Assembly (NCBI GenBank): GCA_024409145.1
Contig: JAKSUF010000105.1
Location: 1-5,575 of the forward strand
Source of the DNA: an archaeon
Lineage (GTDB): Archaea > Methanobacteriota > Methanobacteria > Methanobacteriales > Methanobacteriaceae
DNA length: 5,575 nt
Direction: 5' to 3'
Part shown: positions 1 to 5,483 of the stretch, piece after piece
Layout: each line of letters opens with the position of its first letter
How positions within the stretch are numbered: position 1 is the first letter of the stretch
The notes under the pieces: generated by a model
Seen by the model: the letters and a program-made list of their open reading frames with translations, nothing else
The model's database searches: none
Told to the model about the DNA's origin: nothing
Translations under genes and position numbers: made by a program

Positions 1-16
1 ATACATAAATATTAAC

Positions 17-28
17 AAAAATATAAAG
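17..28 (+). promoter_or_regulatory. Candidate TATA element upstream of larC
   Basis: A run of A's followed by TATAAA (22-27) resembles an archaeal BRE plus TATA box. It would predict a transcript start near 50 and a leader of roughly 75 bases that carries the tandem repeats. The whole leader is A/T, and other TATA-like strings exist (for example 49-56 and 94-100), so the choice is weak. Confidence 0.22.
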
Positions 29-54
29 TATACTATTAATTATTATATTATAAA

Positions 55-93
55 TTATTATAGTAAACTATTATAGTAAATTATTATAGTAAA
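55..93. repeat. Three tandem 13-bp repeats before larC
   Basis: The unit TTATTATAGTAAA occurs at 55-67, 68-80 and 81-93; the middle copy differs only by C for T at its first base. A degraded fourth copy may lie at 42-54 (about 8 of 13 matches). Adjacent copies create the near-palindrome ACTATTATAGT (67-77, 5-bp arms around one base). The array ends 33 bases before the larC start codon, so it sits in the promoter or the transcribed leader. It could be an operator array or simply slippage in AT-rich DNA. Confidence 0.85.
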
Positions 94-126
94 TATATAT
101 GATTATTGTTTTTATTAGGTGATTCT

Positions 127-1383
127 ATGGTTTTTGTAATTGATCCTCAAAATGCAGGTATTTCTGGTAATATGTTTGTTGGTGCTTTAGTAGATATGGG
201 TGCTAATCCTGAGGATGTTAAATATATTATGGAAAAAGTAGCTGCTCCTTTTGGTGGGGCTAAAGTTTCTTTTGATAAAATCAATAAATCCGGTATTGAG
301 TCTACATTTTGTAATGTTTCTATAATTGATAAAGATAATGAAAATAATCACCATATTCATTTTCCGGATTTTATATCTAAAATAGATTCTTTAATGAATG
401 AAGATATTGATTATTTAACTGAAGATATGATTGAAATGGCTAAATCTGTTTTCAAAAGAATTGCTATTGCAGAATCATCTGTTCATGGTAAATCTTTAGA
501 AACTGTTCATTTTCATGAGGTTGGCGCTGCTGATGCAGTAGCTGATGTATTTGGGACTATATTTGCATATTTTGATTTAGGATTAAATGAAGAAAAGGTT
601 GTAGGTTTGCCAATATCTGTTGGTGGGGGAACTGTTAAGAGTGCCCATGGAATCATACCTATTCCTTCTCCAGCTACTTTAGAAATTTTTAAATGTGATG
701 AAGAATCTAAGGGGATTGCTAGATATAAAGGAGGGCCAGTTGACAGTGAATTAGCTACTCCAACAGGGTCTGCATTGTATATGGAACTATGTGATGAATT
801 CTTAGAATTTGCTCCTATGATGAGTCCTAGTAAAATTGCATATGGTTCTGGGTCTAAAAATTTTGATTTTCCTAATGTATTGAGAATTATTAAATCTAAA
901 GAAGAAAATAAGAAGCATAAAATTTCAGTTATTGAAACTAATATTGATCATATGTCTAGTGAAGATTTAGGATTTTTATTTGACATTCTTTTAATTGAAG
1001 GTGCTTCTGATGTTTCTATGGTTCCAATTGTTATGAAGAAAAATAGGCCTGGACATTTGATTAAGATTATATCAAAACCTAAATTGGTAGACCATTTAGT
1101 TAATATTCTATTTAAAGAAACGGGTACATTAGGTATTCGTGTAAGTGAGTATACTCATAGGGGTATTGCTGAGAGACAATTTGTTCCTTTAGAAATTAAT
1201 GTTGGTGGTCATGTGTATACTATTAATTTTAAAGTAGCAACTATTGGTGATGATATTATTTCTCATAGGCCTGAATATGAGGATATTCGTAGAATTTCTG
1301 TTGAACAAGATATTCCTTTAATTGAAATTAGGGATGTTGCAAATACTATGATTAGAGATTTCTTAGAAAATATTGATGATTAA
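127..1383 (+). CDS. larC: LarC, nickel-pincer cofactor biosynthesis protein
   Basis: The 418-residue product matches the LarC (formerly DUF111/UPF0272) family. LarC carries out the CTP-dependent insertion of nickel into pyridinium-3,5-bisthiocarboxylate mononucleotide, the last step in making the cofactor of lactate racemase LarA and relatives; it is expected to be cytosolic. Visible landmarks are an N-terminal DPQNAGISGNMF block (6-17), a His cluster HHIH (75-78), HFHEVGAADAVADVFG (128-143), PSPATLEI (180-187), ELATPTGSAL (208-217), then the C-terminal (LarC2-like) part with ETNIDHMSSE (270-279), MKKNRPG (303-309), ETGTLGIRV (331-339) and RPEYEDIRRI (381-390). Both halves form one uninterrupted frame, unlike the frameshift-joined larC1/larC2 of Lactobacillus plantarum. 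I chose ATG 127 because AGGTGA (117-122) lies four bases before it; the frame also extends to a TTG at 106, which would place that Shine-Dalgarno inside the gene. No larA, larB or larE is in the window. Confidence 0.93.
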   Translation: MVFVIDPQNAGISGNMFVGALVDMGANPEDVKYIMEKVAAPFGGAKVSFDKINKSGIESTFCNVSIIDKDNENNHHIHFPDFISKIDSLMNEDIDYLTEDMIEMAKSVFKRIAIAESSVHGKSLETVHFHEVGAADAVADVFGTIFAYFDLGLNEEKVVGLPISVGGGTVKSAHGIIPIPSPATLEIFKCDEESKGIARYKGGPVDSELATPTGSALYMELCDEFLEFAPMMSPSKIAYGSGSKNFDFPNVLRIIKSKEENKKHKISVIETNIDHMSSEDLGFLFDILLIEGASDVSMVPIVMKKNRPGHLIKIISKPKLVDHLVNILFKETGTLGIRVSEYTHRGIAERQFVPLEINVGGHVYTINFKVATIGDDIISHRPEYEDIRRISVEQDIPLIEIRDVANTMIRDFLENIDD

Positions 1384-1427
1384 TTTTTTTAATATTAAAT
1401 AATTATTATATTTAATAAATCTTTTTT
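1384..1427 (+). terminator. Oligo-T terminator behind larC
   Basis: Seven T's follow the larC stop codon directly (1384-1390), and a second run of six T's lies at 1422-1427. Oligo-T tracts without a strong hairpin are the usual archaeal intrinsic terminator. No clear stem is present. Confidence 0.45.
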
Positions 1428-1453
1428 AAAGTATTTATAATTAGATAAGATAT

Positions 1454-1462
1454 ACTTATATG
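1454..1462 (+). promoter_or_regulatory. Candidate TATA box for the 1509 gene
   Basis: ACTTATATG stands about 50 bases before the start codon of the membrane-protein gene. It predicts a transcript start near 1485 and a short leader of about 25 bases. Together with the T-runs behind larC, this suggests that the gene has its own transcript. The string is only moderately close to the archaeal TTTAWATA consensus. Confidence 0.35.
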
Positions 1463-1508
1463 TTATTAATTATTAATTTATAATTAGGTATAAAATGGAT
1501 GTGAAGTC

Positions 1509-2126
1509 ATGAATAAATTAAATTATTTGATTTATTTGTCAAGAATTACTCTTATCTCTGCTATTATTGTTGTGGTTTTTAATGAGTTTCATTATAAAAA
1601 TAGTCTTTTAGCTCATATTTCTATTCTTCTCTTAGTCATTTCAGTTATATCTTTAATTATTTCAGTTATTATGGTTAAGAAAGGTATAGATAATGGCACT
1701 ATTGGTCCATCTTCTAAGATAATTCTTGAGACTAATGTTGAAGAAGCTTTAAAAAATGGACTTATTACTGAAGAACAAGCTAAAGAAGTTCCAGAGACAA
1801 TTGTTATAGAATCTAGATTTTTGTTTTTAAATTTAGTTTTTAATTTAGCTATTAATTGTCATTTTGATCCTTTACCTGTTGAAGTTCTTCATGATGCTTT
1901 ACCTACTATTCCACCTATTCAATTAAAAGGATTTTATGCTAAAGCTCAAGAGATTAATGATGAATTAAATGATTATTTCCGTTCTCAAAAGTATTCTAAT
2001 AAAGCAGATGTTATTAGTCATTCTAAAGAAATAAAAGAATATTTGGTTCAGAAATATCCTTGGATGATGGCTGATACTGTTCAAAATACTTATAATTATT
2101 TCTTTTTAGGTATTGGTAATGGATAA
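1509..2126 (+). CDS. Uncharacterised two-helix membrane protein
   Basis: I do not recognise this 205-residue protein. It starts with two hydrophobic segments, about residues 7-26 and 33-56, separated by a short polar loop (NEFHYKN). These are followed by KKG and a soluble part of about 150 residues, so by the positive-inside rule the C-terminal domain is probably cytoplasmic (inference). A third, weaker hydrophobic patch lies at 103-116 (RFLFLNLVFNLAIN). Residues 76-94 form a charged, probably helical stretch (NVEEALKNGLITEEQAKEV), and a Pro-rich piece (LPTIPPIQL) lies at 131-139. The sequence lacks Cys clusters, Walker motifs or His-rich metal sites. ATG 1509 is preceded by a weak GTGA Shine-Dalgarno (1501-1504). 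Base composition and T-ending codons match larC, so the gene looks native. It follows larC by 125 bases but appears separately transcribed; a link to nickel or the pincer cofactor would be speculation. Confidence 0.85.
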   Translation: MNKLNYLIYLSRITLISAIIVVVFNEFHYKNSLLAHISILLLVISVISLIISVIMVKKGIDNGTIGPSSKIILETNVEEALKNGLITEEQAKEVPETIVIESRFLFLNLVFNLAINCHFDPLPVEVLHDALPTIPPIQLKGFYAKAQEINDELNDYFRSQKYSNKADVISHSKEIKEYLVQKYPWMMADTVQNTYNYFFLGIGNG

Positions 2127-2138
2127 TTTCATAATTGA

Positions 2139-2207
2139 TTTTTTATTTTTTTATTTGATGTTTATTTTTTCTATTTTTTATTTTCTATTTTTTATTTTCT
2201 ATTTTTA
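2139..2207 (+). terminator. T-rich tract with 14-bp repeats behind the 1509 gene
   Basis: T-runs at 2139-2144 and 2146-2152 begin 13 bases past the stop codon and should act as an archaeal oligo-T terminator. They lead into an almost pure T/A/C tract with the 14-bp unit CTATTTTTTATTTT, present perfectly at 2171-2184 and 2185-2198 and partially at 2199-2207. The strand bias is extreme: on the plus strand, 2161-2207 contains no G. Confidence 0.6.
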
Positions 2208-2287
2208 GCATTCTATTTAATATTTTAATTGTTAAGGACTATAAAATATAATAATATTTTTTAAATAAAAAGTATTACTATTTATTT

Positions 2288-2339
2288 AAAAAAATAAAAA
2301 AGAAGAATTGAAGTTAAATAATCATTAGAGATTATTTAA
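2288..2339 (-). terminator. Hairpin plus T-runs ending pycB
   Basis: An inverted repeat, TTAAATAATC (2314-2323) and GATTATTTAA (2330-2339), forms a perfect 10-bp stem with a 6-base loop. It includes the last pycB codons and the stop codon (2332-2334). On the minus strand it is followed 12 bases later by T6 (2301-2296) and T7 (2294-2288). The T-runs alone would suffice as an archaeal terminator; the stem is an addition of uncertain importance. Confidence 0.55.
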
Positions 2340-4044
2340 TCCAAACTAATGGATCTCCTTTTTTAATAGTATCTCCTTCAGATATATGGATTTCTTTGAC
2401 AGTACCTGAATATTCACTGTGGATATCATTTTCCATTTTCATAACTTCAAGAACTGCAATGATATCTCCTTGTTCAACTTTATCTCCTTCTTTAACTTTT
2501 AATTTAAAGACATTACCATCCATTTTACTGAACATGGTATTTTCAGGATAAGTTTGTGTTTCTTCAATCACTGCCATTCCTTTAGGATGTACTATTACAT
2601 TATATTCTTCATCATCAACTTTAACAGTATATTCATTTGGTATTCCTTCTAAATTAATACCAGTACCTTCAGTTGCTTTTGGACTAACAATTTCTTCCTC
2701 TTCTGCTTCTCCTTTTAAGAATTTAGGGGCAACATTTGGTTGAGGATAAAGTGCTAATGTGAGAATATCTTCTTCTTTGTTAATTAATCCTTTTTCTTCC
2801 CCTTCTTTTCTGAATTTCTCAAATTCATCTTCTAAGAGGTCTGCAGGTCTACAGTCTATGATTTCATCTCTGTCAATAATTTTATCAACTAATTCTTCAT
2901 TGACTGGTGCTGGAGGAACTCCGTAGTAACCTTTTAAGTAATCTTTAACCTCATTAGTTACACGTTTGTATCTTTCTCCTTCTAAAACATTTAGCACTGC
3001 CTGGGTACCTACAATTTGGCTTGTTGGAGTTACAAGTGGAGGATATCCTAAATCTTTTCTTACTTTAGGCATTTCAATTAAAACATCTTCATATCTGTCT
3101 AATGAATCTTGCATTTCTAATTGTGAAATTAAGTTAGAAAGCATTCCTCCTGGAAGTTGGTAAGTTAGAACATCAGTATCAATTCTTTCACTGATTGGGT
3201 TAATAAGGCCTTCGTAAGTATCTTTTCTTATTTGTTCGAAGTATTTTTTAATTCCATTTAATTGTTTTAAATCAAGACCAGTTTCGAATTCAGTTCCATT
3301 TAATGCAGCTACAATACTTTCAGTAGGTGGTTGGGAAGTACCCCATGCTAATGGGGAAATAGCAGTATCTAAAATATCTACACCTGCTTGACAAGCAGCG
3401 TAATAACTAATTGGAGTAATACCACTAGTACAATGGGAGTGTAAATTTATCATTAAATCAGTTTCTTCTTTTAATCTTGAAATTAACTCATATGTGCTTG
3501 CAGGATCAATTAAACCAGCCATATCTTTAATCGCTATAGAATCACATTCCATACTCTCAAGTTCTTTAGCTAATTCAATATATTTGTCTACAGTATGGAC
3601 TGGACTAATAGTATAACTAATAGTTCCTTGAACATGAGCTCCTTGTGCTTTAGCTACTTTAATAGCTTGTTTCATATTTCTTATATCGTTTAATGCATCA
3701 AAGATTCTAAAGATGTCTACTCCATTTTCATAAGATTTTTCTACAAATTTAGTAACAACATCATCAGAGTAATGTTTATATCCAAGTAAGTTTTGTCCTC
3801 TTAAAAGCATTTGAATTGGAGTTTTTACAAAACATTTTTTAAGCTCTCTTAATCTTTCCCAAGGGTCTTCATTTAAGAATCTTATACAAGTGTCAAAGGT
3901 TGCTCCACCCCATGCTTCAACAGCATGATATCCTACTTTATCCATTTCTTCTGCAATTGGGAGCATATGTCTAGTTCTCATTCTAGTAGCTAAAAGAGAT
4001 TGGTGTGCATCTCTTAATGCAGTTTCTGTAATTTTTATTTTCAT
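2332..4044 (-). CDS. pycB: Pyruvate carboxylase subunit B (biotin-carrying transcarboxylase)
   Basis: This 570-residue protein is the B subunit of the two-subunit archaeal pyruvate carboxylase; the family is also annotated as oxaloacetate decarboxylase alpha. It moves the carboxyl group from carboxybiotin to pyruvate, giving oxaloacetate for the incomplete reductive TCA pathway and aspartate synthesis. The carboxyltransferase barrel (about 3-260) shows RDAHQS (11-16), EAWGGATFD (43-51), RGQNLLGY (82-89), KDMAG (173-177, with the lysine expected to be carbamylated) and the metal-binding HSH (202-204). The conserved carboxylase domain follows (about 280-440; TPTSQIVGTQA at 339-349). An acidic linker (446-451) leads to the biotinyl domain (about 503-570), with EVMKMEND around biotin-accepting Lys536 (codon 2437-2439). 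All landmarks are intact and the length is typical. I chose ATG 4044 because GAGGTG (4050-4055) lies five bases upstream; an in-frame ATG at 4059 would add MRGVK but would swallow that Shine-Dalgarno. The biotin carboxylase partner PycA and a biotin ligase are not in the window, consistent with separate pycA and pycB loci in Methanobacteriales. Confidence 0.96.
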   Translation of the reverse strand: MKIKITETALRDAHQSLLATRMRTRHMLPIAEEMDKVGYHAVEAWGGATFDTCIRFLNEDPWERLRELKKCFVKTPIQMLLRGQNLLGYKHYSDDVVTKFVEKSYENGVDIFRIFDALNDIRNMKQAIKVAKAQGAHVQGTISYTISPVHTVDKYIELAKELESMECDSIAIKDMAGLIDPASTYELISRLKEETDLMINLHSHCTSGITPISYYAACQAGVDILDTAISPLAWGTSQPPTESIVAALNGTEFETGLDLKQLNGIKKYFEQIRKDTYEGLINPISERIDTDVLTYQLPGGMLSNLISQLEMQDSLDRYEDVLIEMPKVRKDLGYPPLVTPTSQIVGTQAVLNVLEGERYKRVTNEVKDYLKGYYGVPPAPVNEELVDKIIDRDEIIDCRPADLLEDEFEKFRKEGEEKGLINKEEDILTLALYPQPNVAPKFLKGEAEEEEIVSPKATEGTGINLEGIPNEYTVKVDDEEYNVIVHPKGMAVIEETQTYPENTMFSKMDGNVFKLKVKEGDKVEQGDIIAVLEVMKMENDIHSEYSGTVKEIHISEGDTIKKGDPLVWIK

Positions 4045-4049
4045 CTTTA

Positions 4050-4055
4050 CACCTC
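4050..4055 (-). promoter_or_regulatory. Shine-Dalgarno deciding the pycB start
   Basis: The minus strand reads GAGGTG, a good match to the methanogen consensus GGAGGTGA, five bases before ATG 4044. It lies inside the longer frame that begins at 4059, so it supports the shorter product. Confidence 0.75.
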
Positions 4056-4120
4056 GCATTTTTTTTAAAAAAACAGGTTAACTTTTATGATAATCTTATT
4101 ATTTTTAAAATATGTAATTA

Positions 4121-4128
4121 TGTATAAA
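4121..4128 (-). promoter_or_regulatory. Candidate TATA box for pycB
   Basis: The minus strand reads TTTATACA, preceded by an A-rich CTAAA that could serve as BRE. It predicts a transcript start near 4100 and a leader of about 55 bases. Other A/T strings nearer the gene are possible alternatives. Confidence 0.35.
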
Positions 4129-4165
4129 TTTAGATTATGATTATAACTTTGTTTTTTCTATTAAT

Positions 4166-4179
4166 AATAGTTAACTATT
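4166..4179. repeat. 14-bp perfect palindrome upstream of pycB
   Basis: AATAGTTAACTATT is a perfect, spacer-free palindrome about 40 bases upstream of the candidate pycB TATA box. A single half-site, AATAGTT, recurs at 4224-4230, and its GTTAAC core recurs at 4077-4082 in the pycB leader. A regulator site is possible, but no known operator was recognised. Confidence 0.4.
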
Positions 4180-4218
4180 TTATAATATATTTGATTGATA
4201 TTTAGGAATTTTAATTTT

Positions 4219-4225
4219 AAAAAAA
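4219..4225 (-). terminator. Oligo-T run behind ino1
   Basis: Seven T's on the minus strand lie about 97 bases past the ino1 stop codon. This is the first long T-run after the gene on that strand, so it is the likeliest place for the ino1 transcript to end. That end would lie downstream of the two inverted repeats at 4269-4312. Confidence 0.4.
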
Positions 4226-4268
4226 TAGTTTTTATAGTATATAATTATTATATTTTTGATGATGTAAT

Positions 4269-4312
4269 TGGTATTATACCATTTGAGGATACTTTGATTA
4301 TCAAGTATCCTC
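4269..4312. repeat. Two adjacent inverted repeats behind ino1
   Basis: The first, nearest the gene, has 10-bp perfect arms GAGGATACTT (4285-4294) and AAGTATCCTC (4303-4312) around an 8-base loop, beginning nine bases after the ino1 stop codon. The second, three bases further on, is TGGTAT/ATACCA (4269-4274 and 4276-4281) around one base, and is palindromic again two bases further out. They are clearly richer in G+C than the surrounding spacer. No T-run follows directly, so they may be a 3'-end RNA structure or a protein-binding site rather than the terminator itself. Confidence 0.6.
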
Positions 4313-4321
4313 TATTGATGT

Positions 4322-5416
4322 TTAACGTTCAATTTCTCCATTTATAAATGCTTCAAGGTTTGTAGCTGCTTCATCATCTGTAAATTGGATTGGTGGATGT
4401 TTCATTACATAAGATGAAATTGATGTTAATTGTCCTCCAATATTTCTTTCAATAGCTAACTTACAACAACGGATTGCATCAATAACACATCCTGCAGAAT
4501 TTGGTGAGTCTTCTACACTTAATCTAAGTTCAATATTCATAGGAACATCACCAAAAGTTTTACCTTCCATTCTTAAGAAGCAGATTTTATTATCTTTTTG
4601 CCATGGTACATAATCACTTGGTCCGATATGGATGTCTTCTTCATCCATACGTTCTGCAAGTACTGATTGTACTGCTTCTGTTTTAGATTCTTTTTTAGAG
4701 TCTAATCTATCTCTATTTAACATATTTAAAAAGTCTGTATTTCCTCCAGTGTTTATTTGGTAAGTGTGTTCAAGTTTAACTCCTCTTTCTTTAAAAAGAT
4801 TTGCTAAAGTTCTATGTGTTATTGTAGCTCCAATTTGTGCTTTAATGTCATCTCCAATAATAGGAATTCCTTTTTCTCTAAATTTGGATTCCCATTCAGG
4901 GTCACTTACAATAAATACTGGCATACAATTTATATATGCAATCTCTGCATCTAAAGCACATTGTGCATAATATCTTGCTGCTTTTTCAGATCCAACTGGT
5001 AAATAACTAAGTAAAATTTCTGCACCACTTTCTTTTAATGTTTTAACCACATCACATGGAGTTTCATTGGATACTTTAAATGTATTATCTTCTTTATAAT
5101 TTGTCATATGTTCTGCTACTCCATCAAGAACTGGACCCATTGAAACTTTAACTTCTGATTGAGGTATGTCTTCACAGAAAATAGTTGTGCAGTTAGGTTT
5201 TGCAAAAATGGATTCATTTATAGGTTTTCCAACTTTTCTTTCATCGATATCAAATGCTGCTACTACTTCAATATCTGAGGGTTTCCAATCTCCAATTTTC
5301 CAATGCATAAGTCCAATTGCATCTTCTGGATTTTTATTTTTATAATAATGAATACCTTGTATAAGGGAACTAGCACAATTTCCTACACCTACAATAGCTA
5401 TTTTAATCTTATTCAT
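4322..5416 (-). CDS. ino1: Inositol-1-phosphate (myo-inositol-3-phosphate) synthase
   Basis: This 364-residue cytosolic enzyme of the MIPS/Ino1 family converts D-glucose 6-phosphate to myo-inositol phosphate in an NAD-dependent oxidation, aldol closure and reduction. In methanogens of this group the product feeds inositol-containing ether lipids (archaetidylinositol). The N-terminal Rossmann fold shows IAIVGVGNCASSLIQG (6-21) and the strand AAFDID (53-58) ending in the ribose-binding acidic residue. Further landmarks are LLSYLPVGS (135-143), GDDIKAQIGATITHR (188-202, with Lys192 in the conserved catalytic region), NTGGNTDFLNM (222-232) and the signature VEDSPNSAGCVIDAIRCCKLA (301-321). Length and all blocks fit the shorter archaeal form. 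ATG 5416 fits the usual family start; a GGTGA is present but unusually close (5418-5422, one base from the ATG), with an additional GAG at 5425-5427. It reads toward pycB, but the 277-bp gap and candidate signals there suggest separate transcripts. Confidence 0.96.
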   Translation of the reverse strand: MNKIKIAIVGVGNCASSLIQGIHYYKNKNPEDAIGLMHWKIGDWKPSDIEVVAAFDIDERKVGKPINESIFAKPNCTTIFCEDIPQSEVKVSMGPVLDGVAEHMTNYKEDNTFKVSNETPCDVVKTLKESGAEILLSYLPVGSEKAARYYAQCALDAEIAYINCMPVFIVSDPEWESKFREKGIPIIGDDIKAQIGATITHRTLANLFKERGVKLEHTYQINTGGNTDFLNMLNRDRLDSKKESKTEAVQSVLAERMDEEDIHIGPSDYVPWQKDNKICFLRMEGKTFGDVPMNIELRLSVEDSPNSAGCVIDAIRCCKLAIERNIGGQLTSISSYVMKHPPIQFTDDEAATNLEAFINGEIER

Positions 5417-5455
5417 TTCACCATCTCGTATTTTTCTAAAATATTAAATCATTAA

Positions 5456-5463
5456 CTATAAAA
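5456..5463 (-). promoter_or_regulatory. Candidate TATA box for ino1
   Basis: The minus strand reads TTTTATAG about 40 bases before ATG 5416. It predicts a transcript start near 5433 and a leader of only about 17 bases, just long enough for the GAG/GGTGA Shine-Dalgarno region. Confidence 0.4.
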
Positions 5464-5467
5464 CAGT

Positions 5468-5483
5468 ATAATATTAATATTAT
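5468..5483. repeat. 16-bp perfect palindrome next to the ino1 TATA box
   Basis: ATAATATTAATATTAT is a perfect palindrome four bases upstream of the candidate TATA box, where BRE elements or an operator would sit. It consists only of A and T, so chance cannot be excluded. Beyond it, 5484-5575 is A/T-rich, with no gene visible on either strand before the window ends. Confidence 0.35.

Noticed and set aside
106..126. Seven-residue N-terminal extension of LarC from TTG 106
   Set aside because: The extension runs through the AGGTGA Shine-Dalgarno that fits ATG 127, and LarC proteins normally begin close to the GISG block.
1..126. NikR nickel-repressor site before larC
   Set aside because: No GTATGA/TCATAC half-site pair is visible in the leader.
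2966..3163. 65-codon plus-strand frame inside pycB
   Set aside because: It lies wholly antisense to strongly conserved pycB sequence, has no Shine-Dalgarno and resembles no known protein.
4045..4084. BirA-type biotin operator before pycB
   Set aside because: GGTTAAC at 4076-4082 resembles one arm of the known biotin-repressor signal, but no second arm with the usual spacing is present; the nearest candidate matches only 6 of 9 positions and is 22 bases away.
4045..4321. Small gene or structured RNA in the pycB-ino1 spacer
   Set aside because: Apart from the two inverted repeats next to ino1 and the AATAGTTAACTATT dyad, it is A/T sequence with frequent stops and no tRNA-like or riboswitch-like pattern I could recognise.
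4764..4970. 68-codon plus-strand frame inside ino1
   Set aside because: It is antisense to conserved ino1 sequence including the GDDIK region; this is a by-product of codon usage.
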